Notes: generated from the sequence alone by a model not told the origin. A stretch of DNA of 64,000 nucleotides from Paraclostridium sordellii (GCF_000953675.1 NZ_LN679998.1:2730102-2794101), one strand, 5' to 3'. Shown: positions 37,012-46,122, counted from the first letter of the stretch. Program-made: numbers and translations.

Positions 37012-38781
37012 ATGGCATTCGATGGTTTAGTTGTTCATTCTATATCAAATGAACTTTCCAACAAATTAGTTGGTGGTAAAATAGATAAAATATATCAACC
37101 TGAAAATGATGAAATAGTTTTACATATACGAAATAACAAAGAAAATTTCAAGCTTGTACTTAGTGCTAGTGCTTCTAATCCTAGAATTTATATTTCTAGA
37201 AATTATAAAAAAGAAAATCCAATAAATGCACCTATGTTTTGTATGTTGCTTAGAAAATACATTCAAAGTGGAAATATAATAAGCGTATCACAAATTGGAT
37301 TTGAAAGAATAATTAAAATAACTGTGGAGTCTTTAGATGAACTTAAGTCAAAGACTACCAAAGATATAATAATAGAAATAATGGGAAGACACAGTAATAT
37401 AATATTAACTCATGAGGAAGATAAAATAGTAGATTCTATAAAAAGAATTCCTCCAAGTATAAGTAGAGTAAGACAAATATTACCTGGGGTTAAATATATA
37501 TTACCTCCATCTCAAGATAAACTTAATCCACTTGATCATATATCTATATCTGAATTTGAATCTATAGTTAATAATTTTGATGGAAATATACAAAAATGTA
37601 TATACTCAAGCTTCTTAGGCATAAGTCCTACAATAGCAAAGGAAATATGCTTTAGATCTAATATTGATTACTCTGCACCTATATCATCATTAAGTTGTGA
37701 AAATGTATTTAATATATACTCTAACTTTTCAAATCTAATGAATAATATAAAAGATAATAACTATAGTCCTTGCTTATCCATAGATCCTACTATAGATAAA
37801 CTTATTGATTTTAGTTGTATTGATTTAACATTATTTAATAAGCTAAAAATGGTTTATGACGATAGTATGTCTTTTATAGTAGAAAGTTTTTATGCTAATA
37901 AAGATATTAAGGAAAGAATTAATCAAAGGGCATCAGATTTCAAAAAAAGTGTTTCTATTAAATTAGATCGATTATACAATAAGCTTAAAAAACAAGAAAT
38001 AGAACTTAAGGAATCTGATAACGCTGAGTTTTACAAGGTTAAGGGTGAACTTATAACTTCTTATATTTATATTATTGAAAAAGGTATGTCCAGTGTAGAT
38101 GTTCAAAACTTCTATGACCCTGAATTAAGTAATATAAAAATAGATCTTAATCCAAATCTAACTCCTTCTGAAAATGCTCAGAAGTACTTTAAAAAGTATA
38201 ATAAGTTAAAACATGCTAAAAAAGAAATTACTGCTCAAGTTAAATTAAGTCTTGAAGAGATAAATTACCTAGAAAATATACTCTTGAGTATAGATAATTG
38301 TGATAATTTAGTTGAATTAGATGATATAAAAGAGGAACTTCAAAAACTTGGCTATATGAAGGGCAAAGTTAAGTCAAAAAAAGAAAAAACTAACGTAGGT
38401 ACTAAACCAAATGAATTTGTATCTTCAGATGGTTTTACAATTTTAGTAGGTAAGAATAATAAACAAAATGATCTTTTAACTCTAAAAATAGCAAACAACG
38501 AAGACATATGGATGCATACAAAAAATATTCCTGGTTCACATGTAATAATTAAATCAGAAGGGAAAGATGTTCCAGATTCTACTCTTTTAGAAGGGGCAAT
38601 GTTAGCTGCATTCTTTAGTAAATCTAGAATGTCTTCTCAGGTTCCAGTTGATTATACATTAAAGAAAAATATAAAAAAGCCTAATGGTGCTAAACCAGGT
38701 ATGGTGATTTATGAAACTAACAGTACAATTTATGTAACTCCATCAGAAGAATTGGTTGTAAAATTAAAAAAACAGGGCTAA
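37012..38781 (+). CDS. rqcH: Ribosome quality control protein RqcH (NFACT family)
   Basis: Binds obstructed 50S subunits and adds C-terminal alanine tails to stalled nascent chains; formerly called fibronectin-binding protein A. The start is the ATG at 37012 (589 residues) after GAAAGGAG; the frame open from 36880 lacks a ribosome site. The NFACT-N domain starts MAFDGLVVHSISNEL and has EIMGRHSNIILT. Two coiled-coil helices (about 340-480) follow, then NFACT-R with DIWMHTKNIPGSHVII. It is a single plus-strand gene, convergent with uraA. Confidence 0.94.
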   Translation: MAFDGLVVHSISNELSNKLVGGKIDKIYQPENDEIVLHIRNNKENFKLVLSASASNPRIYISRNYKKENPINAPMFCMLLRKYIQSGNIISVSQIGFERIIKITVESLDELKSKTTKDIIIEIMGRHSNIILTHEEDKIVDSIKRIPPSISRVRQILPGVKYILPPSQDKLNPLDHISISEFESIVNNFDGNIQKCIYSSFLGISPTIAKEICFRSNIDYSAPISSLSCENVFNIYSNFSNLMNNIKDNNYSPCLSIDPTIDKLIDFSCIDLTLFNKLKMVYDDSMSFIVESFYANKDIKERINQRASDFKKSVSIKLDRLYNKLKKQEIELKESDNAEFYKVKGELITSYIYIIEKGMSSVDVQNFYDPELSNIKIDLNPNLTPSENAQKYFKKYNKLKHAKKEITAQVKLSLEEINYLENILLSIDNCDNLVELDDIKEELQKLGYMKGKVKSKKEKTNVGTKPNEFVSSDGFTILVGKNNKQNDLLTLKIANNEDIWMHTKNIPGSHVIIKSEGKDVPDSTLLEGAMLAAFFSKSRMSSQVPVDYTLKKNIKKPNGAKPGMVIYETNSTIYVTPSEELVVKLKKQG

Positions 38782-38795
38782 GCCCTGTTTTTTAA
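38766..38795. terminator. Bidirectional terminator between rqcH and uraA
   Basis: An 11-bp stem around 38769-38791 with A and T runs on both sides. The rqcH stop codon forms its loop. Confidence 0.88.
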
Positions 38796-38796
38796 T

Positions 38797-40044
38797 TTAT
38801 ATAAGTTGGGAATTAAGAACTGAAGATTCTTCTTTAATCTCTTCATTTTTAAATTCATCTTTATTTAAAACTCTATTTAATATAATTCCAACTATAGCTG
38901 CTAAGCTAAGTCCTGTTATCGTAACTGTCTTAGTTATAGGTATCCCTATTACTATACCTTTATTTCCTAAGTAAGTAGTTCCTAGTCCAATTATCATTAT
39001 AGTTGCTATTATTATTATATTCTTTTTATTGCTTATACATTTACTATCATTTATAGTTTTCAATCCTACATAAGAAATCATAGAAAATAGCATTATACTT
39101 ATTCCACCCATAACTTCTGTAGGTATACTTTGTAAAAAACCTCCAAATTTACTTACACAAGCAAGTACTATAGCGCAAACTGCTGTTCTTCTTAATATAG
39201 TTGGGTCATAGTTTTTAGTTATTGCAAGTACTGCTGTATTTTCTCCATAAGTTGTATTTGCAGGTCCTCCTAAAAATCCAGCTGCCATAGTAGCAAACGC
39301 ATCTCCCATTAATGTTCTGTGAAGTCCTGGTTCTTCTATGAAATTCTTTCCAACTACTGTTCCGTTAGTTGTCATATCTCCTATATGCTCCATAAATACT
39401 GCTAAAACTACAGGAGCTATTAAAACTATTGCATCTAAGCTAAACTTAGGTAATCTAAAGTGTGGTATTTGTAAAATTGATGATCCACTCATTAATGATA
39501 AATCTACATTACCTAATATTAGTGAAACTATATATCCTATAGCTACTGCGATTATTATGTTTAACTGTTTTGCAAAGCCTTTACCAAATACATTTATAGC
39601 CACTGCCAATCCTAATGTTATTATAGCTACAATAAAATTGTTTGATGCCATATCTATAGCTGTAGGTATTAAGTTTAAACCTATAACAGCTATCATAGCT
39701 CCAACAACTTGAGCTGGGAAGTATTTTTTTATTTTTGCTACTCCAACTTTTTTTATTATAAGTGCCATTACTAGGTATATAAGTCCTGCAATAATTATAC
39801 CCCCTTGAGCATATGCTAAGTCTCCATTATGAGCTTCTTTAGCTGCTAATATAACTGGTATAAATGCAAAGCTTGAACCTAAAAACGCTGGTACAACTCC
39901 TTTTGTACATGCATGGAATATTAATGTACCAATTCCTGCACAAAATATTGCAACCGAAGGATCAAAGCCTGTTAAAATCGGAACTAATACTGTAGCTCCA
40001 AACATAGCTAATAAATGTTGTAATGATAAAATTGTTTTTTTCAT
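38797..40044 (-). CDS. uraA: Uracil permease (UraA/PyrP, NCS2 family)
   Basis: Proton-coupled uracil transporter of 415 residues with about 12-14 hydrophobic segments. Family motifs are SLQHLLAMFGATVLVPILTG at the start, FLGSSFAFIPVI, VMEHIGDMTTNGTVVG (carboxylates of the substrate site) and GGPANTTYGENTAVLAITK. It lies downstream of pyrR and a second PyrR RNA site, as Bacillus pyrP does. Expression should fall when UMP is abundant. Confidence 0.93.
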   Translation of the reverse strand: MKKTILSLQHLLAMFGATVLVPILTGFDPSVAIFCAGIGTLIFHACTKGVVPAFLGSSFAFIPVILAAKEAHNGDLAYAQGGIIIAGLIYLVMALIIKKVGVAKIKKYFPAQVVGAMIAVIGLNLIPTAIDMASNNFIVAIITLGLAVAINVFGKGFAKQLNIIIAVAIGYIVSLILGNVDLSLMSGSSILQIPHFRLPKFSLDAIVLIAPVVLAVFMEHIGDMTTNGTVVGKNFIEEPGLHRTLMGDAFATMAAGFLGGPANTTYGENTAVLAITKNYDPTILRRTAVCAIVLACVSKFGGFLQSIPTEVMGGISIMLFSMISYVGLKTINDSKCISNKKNIIIIATIMIIGLGTTYLGNKGIVIGIPITKTVTITGLSLAAIVGIILNRVLNKDEFKNEEIKEESSVLNSQLI

Positions 40045-40047
40045 AAA

Positions 40048-40118
40048 AAAACCTCCCTATTTTTAGTTTGGGAGAAATAATTCTCCCTTTTTCAGCATCT
40101 CTGTACTGATTTAAAAGG
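40048..40118 (-). promoter_or_regulatory. PyrR-binding leader and attenuator of uraA
   Basis: On the minus strand a PyrR hairpin (40085-40118) carries the conserved CAGAGA loop. It is followed by GGGAGAA...TTCTCCC (40069-40087) and then a CTCCC...GGGAGG hairpin running into TTTTTTT. The GGGAGG arm at 40052-40057 is the uraA ribosome site. PyrR binding would trap the GGG of the middle hairpin and free CTCCC to pair with the ribosome site. Confidence 0.75.
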
Positions 40119-40144
40119 CATTAACCTTATATAATTTTATGTTA

Positions 40145-40690
<546 letters not shown>

Positions 40691-40698
40691 TCAAAATA

Positions 40699-40808
40699 GG
40701 TAAATAAAAAGCTTCTTGCCAAAGACAAGAAGCTATAGTTAGCCTGTATAACACATAAAATCATGTGTAAACTTTCTTGCCTTGCAATTTCTCTGAATCG
40801 CTTAAAGG
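40699..40808 (-). promoter_or_regulatory. PyrR-binding leader with attenuator, upstream of pyrR
   Basis: A PyrR hairpin (40780-40808) has CCTT/AAGG and GCGAT/ATTGC pairing around a TCAGAGA loop. It is followed by a strong 9-bp terminator stem (40710-40734) with a T run, 20 bases before the pyrR ribosome site. This is the classical pyr attenuator layout. Confidence 0.85.
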
Positions 40809-40825
40809 TAAATATCATTTATATC

Positions 40826-40854
40826 ATTATATAATAGTAGTAATATTTTCTCAA
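40826..40854 (-). promoter_or_regulatory. Sigma-A promoter of pyrR
   Basis: TTGAGA (40849-40854), 17-base spacer and consensus TATAAT (40826-40831), just downstream of the rluD stop. Transcription would begin about 12 bases before the PyrR hairpin. Confidence 0.82.
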
Positions 40855-40860
40855 CTAATT

Positions 40861-41772
40861 TTATTTAATTTTCCTAATTATATTTTTAAAATTATCTGGT
40901 AATTCTGAATCAAATTCTACATATTCTTTTGTCGATGGGTGAATAAATCCAAGTTTTTTAGCATGTAGAACTTGTCCTTTTATTCCAAATTTGTTAGACT
41001 TTGGACCATAAACAGGATCTCCTAAAAGAGGATGATTTAAAGATAGTGCATGAACTCTTATCTGATGTGTTCTTCCTGTTTCAAGAGTTGCTTTAACATG
41101 TGTATAATTTTTAAACCTTTCTATAACTTCAAAATGAGTTACTGCATTTTTACCATCTTTTACTACAGCCATTTTTAGTCTATCTTTAGGGTTCCTACCT
41201 ATAGGTTTATCCACAGTTATTTTATCTTCTTTTATTACTCCATGGCATATAAATTCATACTCTCTTGTTATAGAGTGATCTTTTAACTGCTCTGCTAAAC
41301 TATTATGTGCATTGTTATTTTTAGCAATCATTAAAAGTCCAGAAGTGTCTTTATCTATTCTATGAACTATTCCTGGTCTTATAACTCCATTTATAGATGA
41401 TAGATTATCTCTACAATGGTATAAAATTGCATTAACCAATGTATTTTCATAATTTCCTGGAGCAGGATGAACAACCATGTCTTGTGGTTTATTTACTATA
41501 AGTACATCACTATCCTCATATACTATATCTATAGGAATATCTTGAGCTTTTACTTCTAAATCTTTTGGCTCAGGTATTTCTATAACTACATCATCATCTT
41601 CTTTAACTAAGTATTTTGCTTTTTCTATCTTTCCATTAACACTAACTTTTTTTTCTTTTATAAGTTTTTGTATATAACTTCTAGACATATCACCTAACTG
41701 AGCTGATAAGTATACATCTAGCCTATCGCCTTCCTCTTCTTCTATAACTAAAAATTGTCTTTTTTCTTCCAT
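40861..41772 (-). CDS. rluD: RluD-family pseudouridine synthase
   Basis: 303-residue large-subunit-type pseudouridine synthase (YlyB in Bacillus). An N-terminal S4 domain (about residues 15-75, RSYIQKLIKEKKVSVNG) precedes the catalytic domain, with GIVHRIDKDTSGLLMIAK (catalytic Asp) and LETGRTHQIRVH. The exact target uridines cannot be read from the sequence. It follows lspA by 8 bases. Confidence 0.92.
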   Translation of the reverse strand: MEEKRQFLVIEEEEGDRLDVYLSAQLGDMSRSYIQKLIKEKKVSVNGKIEKAKYLVKEDDDVVIEIPEPKDLEVKAQDIPIDIVYEDSDVLIVNKPQDMVVHPAPGNYENTLVNAILYHCRDNLSSINGVIRPGIVHRIDKDTSGLLMIAKNNNAHNSLAEQLKDHSITREYEFICHGVIKEDKITVDKPIGRNPKDRLKMAVVKDGKNAVTHFEVIERFKNYTHVKATLETGRTHQIRVHALSLNHPLLGDPVYGPKSNKFGIKGQVLHAKKLGFIHPSTKEYVEFDSELPDNFKNIIRKIK

Positions 41773-41780
41773 ATCTTCAC

Positions 41781-42224
41781 CTACTTGTCATTTTCAAAAA
41801 ATATAATATATACACATAGCAGTATTGTCCCAACTACTACAAAAACATCTGCTACATTAAATACATAATCCCAGATTACTCTAAAATCAAAGTAATCTAC
41901 TACAAATCCCAATCTTATTCTATCTATTAAATTTCCTAACGCTCCTGATATTATAAGAATTATTGCTGACTTACCTAAGATATTTAAATCTTTTTTATAT
42001 AAATAATATAAACCAAAAACACAAGCTGCAATAGCAACTACTATAAATATAATTTGATTATTTTGGAACATTCCAAAAGCTGCTCCTCTATTTTCAACAT
42101 ATGTCAAATGAAATATATTTTTTATTATAGGTATACTTCCAATATTGGCTAAATAATTCACAGCTAAATATTTAGATATTTGATCTATCGCTATAAGTCC
42201 TATTATTATTAATATATATAACAA
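41781..42224 (-). CDS. lspA: Lipoprotein signal peptidase
   Basis: Membrane aspartyl protease that cleaves prolipoprotein signal peptides. The 147 residues have four hydrophobic segments. ENRGAAFGMF, NLIDRIRLGFVVDYFDF (catalytic Asp110) and FNVADV (Asp126) are all present. The start is TTG at 42224 with AAGGAGG upstream. That ribosome site lies in the 3' arm of a perfect 21-bp inverted repeat that also frames the promoter. The lspA-rluD-pyrR order is as in Bacillus. Confidence 0.95.
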   Translation of the reverse strand: MLYILIIIGLIAIDQISKYLAVNYLANIGSIPIIKNIFHLTYVENRGAAFGMFQNNQIIFIVVAIAACVFGLYYLYKKDLNILGKSAIILIISGALGNLIDRIRLGFVVDYFDFRVIWDYVFNVADVFVVVGTILLCVYIIFFENDK

Positions 42225-42233
42225 TAAAATTTC

Positions 42234-42286
42234 CTCCTTGTAATATTAATCTATTCTTTTATTATATAGATTAATATTACAAGGAG
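42234..42286 (-). repeat. Perfect 21-bp inverted repeat at the lspA promoter and ribosome site
   Basis: Arms 42234-42254 and 42266-42286 are exact reverse complements with an 11-base spacer. Read on the minus strand, the first arm fills the -35 to -10 spacer of the lspA promoter, the spacer holds most of the -10 box, and the second arm ends in the lspA ribosome site AAGGAG. Confidence 0.9.
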
Positions 42287-42289
42287 CAA
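42261..42289 (-). promoter_or_regulatory. Candidate lspA promoter within the inverted repeat
   Basis: TTGCTC (42284-42289), 17-base spacer and consensus TATAAT (42261-42266). Transcription would start near 42254, at the first base of the second repeat arm. Confidence 0.7.
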
Positions 42290-42301
42290 TATAGATTATA
42301 A

Positions 42302-42338
42302 ATCAAAATAAGATAGAGAATTCTCTATCTTATTTTAA
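42302..42338 (-). terminator. Intrinsic terminator after the deacetylase gene
   Basis: A perfect 16-bp palindromic stem (42305-42320 with 42321-42336) with T residues downstream, between the deacetylase gene and lspA. Confidence 0.8.
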
Positions 42339-42346
42339 TTAATTAT

Positions 42347-43096
42347 TTATTTTGTAATTTCAGGTATAGTTACAAACTCATAACCTAAGCTTTGCATTTT
42401 TGGTATTATTTTTTCTAAAGCTTGTATAGTTTGTGATTTATTATTTCTGATTTTATTATAATCATGAAGTAATATTATTGTTCCATTTTCTGCTTTTTCT
42501 TCAATAGTTTTTACAATATTATATACTCCAGGGTTACTCCAATCTTTAGTGTCTAAATCTGACCATAAAACAACTTTCATATTATTTGACTTTATCATAT
42601 CAAATAATGTTTCATTTATAGCTCTATATGGGGGTCTAAATAATGTAGGTTCTTTTCCTATTTCTTTTTTTATTATTTCTTGAGTTTCCCTTATTTCTTT
42701 TCTTATCTGTTCATTAGAACTTTTACATATATTTATATGAGTAAAAGTATGATTCCCAATTTCATGGCCTTCTTCATATGCCCTCTTTACAATTTCTGGA
42801 TTCCAAACTACTTTTTGCCCTACTACAAAAAATGTAGCTTTTGCATTGTATTTTTTTAATATATCTAATATCTGAGGCGTAAAATCTTCATCTGGACCAT
42901 CATCAAATGTCAAAGCAATCATCTTTTTATTTTCATTCCCTTTTTTAATAATAATATCTCCATATTTTTTAGATATATTATTATTTATCATTGCTTTTTG
43001 TTTAGTTCCTATTTCAAACTTGTTAAAAATATCAATATTATAAAATAAAGTCACTAACATAAATGCAGATACAGCGTATATTAGTACTTTTTTCAT
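42347..43096 (-). CDS. Polysaccharide (peptidoglycan-type) deacetylase, membrane-anchored
   Basis: NodB-fold deacetylase of 249 residues with an N-terminal signal anchor (about residues 3-20). Catalytic motifs: ALTFDDGPDEDFTPQIL (about 60-76), GHEIGNHTFTH (metal His pair), FRPPYRAIN and the late ILLHDYN. The substrate is probably peptidoglycan N-acetyl groups outside the membrane, from family knowledge. Whether it acts in vegetative wall or spore cortex cannot be told. It is followed by a terminator. Confidence 0.9.
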   Translation of the reverse strand: MKKVLIYAVSAFMLVTLFYNIDIFNKFEIGTKQKAMINNNISKKYGDIIIKKGNENKKMIALTFDDGPDEDFTPQILDILKKYNAKATFFVVGQKVVWNPEIVKRAYEEGHEIGNHTFTHINICKSSNEQIRKEIRETQEIIKKEIGKEPTLFRPPYRAINETLFDMIKSNNMKVVLWSDLDTKDWSNPGVYNIVKTIEEKAENGTIILLHDYNKIRNNKSQTIQALEKIIPKMQSLGYEFVTIPEITK

Positions 43097-43113
43097 AATT
43101 TTCCCTCTTTTCT

Positions 43114-43608
43114 TTATAAGTCATTACCTCTCATGTCTCTATTCATATTAACTAAATCTTCTACTACCTTTGTATATAAGTTTGGCCCACTAAAATTGTC
43201 TTTTACGCTAACACTTTCTATATTATTTACTGGTCTGTCATCTTCTTTTGCACATTTAGCACATAATCTTGTTTCAGGAATAAATTCTAATCTTTCTTCA
43301 TCTATACATTTATTGCAGTTCTCACACTTTCCATAACTTCCATTTTCCATTTTATATAAGGCATTATCTATTTCATTTAATTTGAATTTTTCATGATTAG
43401 TTAAACTATTTTGCATTTCTTGCATATAAACTTCAGTTCCCATATCTGCTAAATGATTATCATAACTTGATAATTCACCTGATGTAAATTTTTCACTAGT
43501 ATGTTGCACAGAGTTTCCAAATAAAGTATTATCCTCCATCTCGGAAACCAGTTTTATTATATTATTTTTTTCATTTAACAAATTATTTTTGTATTTATTT
43601 ATGTCCAT
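43114..43608 (-). CDS. DksA/TraR-type zinc finger protein (YteA-like)
   Basis: 164-residue protein. An N-terminal helical hairpin region (about 1-85) precedes a C4 zinc finger, YGKCENCNKCIDEERLEFIP...CAKC (about 92-122), the general DksA/TraR layout. Bacillus YteA-type proteins are annotated as sporulation-related; their effect on RNA polymerase is not established. The acidic residues at the coiled-coil tip of true DksA are not obvious here. It lies 17 bases upstream of the deacetylase gene. Confidence 0.85.
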   Translation of the reverse strand: MDINKYKNNLLNEKNNIIKLVSEMEDNTLFGNSVQHTSEKFTSGELSSYDNHLADMGTEVYMQEMQNSLTNHEKFKLNEIDNALYKMENGSYGKCENCNKCIDEERLEFIPETRLCAKCAKEDDRPVNNIESVSVKDNFSGPNLYTKVVEDLVNMNRDMRGNDL

Positions 43609-43619
43609 AATAACCTCCT

Positions 43620-43949
43620 TTATTTTCTTCTATATTTATCAACTATATCTAAAAATTCTGCTAAATAAGCTCCTATTATAGGAAGATTAACCCATTTAGA
43701 TATAAAATATATAAATATAGCTGTTAAAATACTAAAACCTATAGCCTGTCCAAAGCCCTTTCCTATTCCTGCTATAAAATTTGTAGTAAACATCCTCCGT
43801 CTACTATCTGTTAAAATCATAAATTCTCTAATTCTACTTCTCTCAATGATATACATCAAATCATCTAGTTTATTATTTACAACATTAAGAGTTCTTAAAT
43901 AAACTGGATCATTTTCATCCCCATGTATTTTTTTATCAATATCCTTCAT
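43620..43949 (-). CDS. DUF5665-like membrane protein
   Basis: Small protein with one clear membrane region. A polar helical N-terminus (NNKLDDLMYIIERSRIREFM) and RRRMFTTNFIAGIGKGFGQAIGFSIL lead into a transmembrane helix, followed by a short helical end. The start is uncertain: I chose the ATG at 43949 with AAGG 8 bases upstream (109 residues). In-frame ATGs at 43970 and 44009 would lengthen it. Function unknown. It lies 11 bases before the DksA-like gene, likely the same operon. Confidence 0.75.
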   Translation of the reverse strand: MKDIDKKIHGDENDPVYLRTLNVVNNKLDDLMYIIERSRIREFMILTDSRRRMFTTNFIAGIGKGFGQAIGFSILTAIFIYFISKWVNLPIIGAYLAEFLDIVDKYRRK

Positions 43950-44070
43950 GTTAATAACCTTAATTATCATTTTATTTCCAGTTCTATATTTTTTCAAAAC
44001 TCTACACATCCTAAATTCATATAAAAATATTCTACAGTTTTTAGTATGCTAAATTTTATATTTTAAATGC

Positions 44071-44098
44071 AAAAAAGCCCTATAAATAGGGCTTTTTA
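44071..44098 (-). terminator. Intrinsic terminator after trpS
   Basis: GC-containing stem AAAGCCCTAT/ATAGGGCTTT with a T run on the minus strand, 10 bases after the trpS stop. Confidence 0.9.
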
Positions 44099-44107
44099 AA
44101 TTTGGAT

Positions 44108-45112
44108 TTAAAGGAATTTTTTCTCAATTAATCCTACTTTCTTATATACTTTTCTAAGTGTTTTTCTTGCTTGATATTCTGCTTTTTGAGCACCTTGAGC
44201 ATAAATATTTTCTAAATAATCTTTATTAGCTAATAAATACTCATATTTTTCTCTTAATGGTTTTAATGTTTCTATTATAACTTCAGATACATCATTTTTA
44301 AAGTCTCCATATCCTCTACCTTCATACATTGAAACTATCTCTTCTACAGATTTATTATCTAATTTAGAGTATATATCTAAAAGATTTTTTATACCTGGCT
44401 GTTCATCATTATATTGAACTATTCCTATAGAATCCGTTACACTTCTTTTTATTTTTCTTCTTATGGTATCTTCATCATCTACTAGTAAAATATATGCATT
44501 TTCATTTTCATCTGATTTACTCATTTTTTTAGTAGGTTCTTGTAAGCTCATAACTCTTGCTCCAGCTTTTGGTATATATGGTTCTGGAACTTTAAATGTT
44601 TCACTATATCTATTATTAAATCTATTTGCTAAATCTCTTGCTAGTTCTAAATGTTGTTTTTGATCTTCTCCAACCGGCACTAAATCTGTTTGATATAATA
44701 ATATATCAGCTGCCATTAAAACAGGGTACGTAAATAAACCTGCATTTAAGTTTGCCTCACTTTTTTGAGATTTATCCTTAAATTGAGTCATTCTACTTAA
44801 TTCTCCCATATAAGTCATAGTGCTTAGTATCCACATAAGTTCTGTATGTGCACTTACATGAGATTGAATGAAAATAGTGTTTTTCTCAGGATCTAGTCCA
44901 CTAGCTAAATATTGAGCTAATAATTGCATAGTATTTGCTCTTAAATTTTTTGCTTCTTGAGGTACTGTTATTGCATGTAAATCAACTACACTATAATAGC
45001 AATTGAAATTATCTTGTAGCTCATTCCAATTTTTTATAGCACCTAAGTAATTACCTAACGTTAACTTACCAGATGGTTGAGCTCCACTAAATATTATCTT
45101 TTTATCACTCAT
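44108..45112 (-). CDS. trpS: Tryptophanyl-tRNA synthetase
   Basis: Class I synthetase charging tRNA(Trp). The 334-residue protein has SGAQPSGKLTLGNYLGA (HIGH-like motif), PVGEDQKQHLELARD and the KMSKS loop in TKKMSKSDEN. The length is standard. It lies 9 bases downstream of mtnN, and both should be controlled by the Trp-specific T-box at 45845-46092. Confidence 0.96.
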   Translation of the reverse strand: MSDKKIIFSGAQPSGKLTLGNYLGAIKNWNELQDNFNCYYSVVDLHAITVPQEAKNLRANTMQLLAQYLASGLDPEKNTIFIQSHVSAHTELMWILSTMTYMGELSRMTQFKDKSQKSEANLNAGLFTYPVLMAADILLYQTDLVPVGEDQKQHLELARDLANRFNNRYSETFKVPEPYIPKAGARVMSLQEPTKKMSKSDENENAYILLVDDEDTIRRKIKRSVTDSIGIVQYNDEQPGIKNLLDIYSKLDNKSVEEIVSMYEGRGYGDFKNDVSEVIIETLKPLREKYEYLLANKDYLENIYAQGAQKAEYQARKTLRKVYKKVGLIEKKFL

Positions 45113-45121
45113 AATTGCCTC

Positions 45122-45820
45122 CTATAAATTTTTTAACATTCTAAGTACTATATCTTTAGAGTTATGAGCTGCTTGCCCTACAAATTCTTCATAAGTAACA
45201 TCAGCACTTCCATCAGCTTTATCAGACATAGCTCTTATTACTACAAATGGAGTATGATTCACATAGCAAACATGTGCTATAGCAGCTCCTTCCATTTCTC
45301 CACAGTAACCATTAAACTCTTTTACTAGCTCATCTTTTAATTCTTTATTACTTATAAAAATATCTCCACTTAATACTCTTCCTTTTAAAACTTTATGAGT
45401 CTTAATTTCCTTTTTAGAAGATTCATAAGCTGCATTTATTAATTTTTCATCTGCTACAAATATAGAGTTATCCATTCTTGGAATCATACCCTTTTTATCT
45501 CCAAATACAGTTGTATCAAAGTCATGTTGTATAGCATCTGTTGAAATAACTATGTCATATACATCTAATTCATTATTTAAAGCTCCTGCAACTCCCGTAT
45601 TAACAACTGCATCTACTTTAAATTCACTTATTAAAATTTGAGCACATAATGCAGCATTTACTTTACCGATTCCACATCTAACTAAAACAACTTCTTTTCC
45701 TTCTAATTTTCCCACATAAAACTTTAAACTAGCTTTTTCTATTGTTTCTTCAATGTCCATTACATCTCTAAGTATATCTACTTCCTCATCCATTGCACCT
45801 ATTATTGCTATTTTATTCAT
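45122..45820 (-). CDS. mtnN: 5'-methylthioadenosine/S-adenosylhomocysteine nucleosidase
   Basis: Hydrolyses MTA and SAH, products of SAM-dependent reactions. The 232-residue Pfs fold has IIGAMDEEVDIL, VRCGIGKVNAAL, NTGVAGAL, EMEGAAIAHVC (catalytic Glu) and the catalytic Asp in AMSDKADG. It is the first gene after a tryptophan T-box, upstream of trpS. This links SAM by-product turnover to the Trp-tRNA signal. Confidence 0.95.
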   Translation of the reverse strand: MNKIAIIGAMDEEVDILRDVMDIEETIEKASLKFYVGKLEGKEVVLVRCGIGKVNAALCAQILISEFKVDAVVNTGVAGALNNELDVYDIVISTDAIQHDFDTTVFGDKKGMIPRMDNSIFVADEKLINAAYESSKKEIKTHKVLKGRVLSGDIFISNKELKDELVKEFNGYCGEMEGAAIAHVCYVNHTPFVVIRAMSDKADGSADVTYEEFVGQAAHNSKDIVLRMLKNL

Positions 45821-45844
45821 AATTTATTTCCTCCTATGTTTTTC

Positions 45845-46092
45845 TATATTAAAAAATCCGCCCTAAATAAATAGGACGGACAATTTTTCCGCGGTACCAC
45901 CTAAATTATATATACATTTTTTGTACATATCACTTAATTTTCCTGCTATAACGTGCAGTCACGATATCGGCTACTATTTAGTTTTCACCGAATTCCTCCA
46001 AGGCCCATTCATTAAATATATTTTTGTTAAGTTCTCAGCATCCTTAACTCTCTGTATTAAATAGTAATTTAATTACTCTTCCTCTTCTTAGG
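45845..46092 (-). promoter_or_regulatory. T-box leader, tryptophan-specific
   Basis: The conserved T-box AGGTGGTACCGCG is at 45889-45902 (minus strand). A terminator stem at 45851-45881 (TCCGTCC/GGGCGGA plus T run) can be replaced by the antiterminator. The Stem I region starts with AGAGAGTT. In the specifier loop the codon TGG (45998-46000), followed by A and flanked by CCT and AGG, indicates tRNA(Trp). It leads mtnN-trpS. Confidence 0.9.
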
Positions 46093-46122
46093 ATTTTATA
46101 TTTTTATAATTATTTATTTTAT

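Noticed and set aside
39338-39712. 124-residue plus-strand frame opposite uraA
   Set aside because: Shadow of a transmembrane gene; antisense of hydrophobic codons gives long Ile/Thr/Ala frames.
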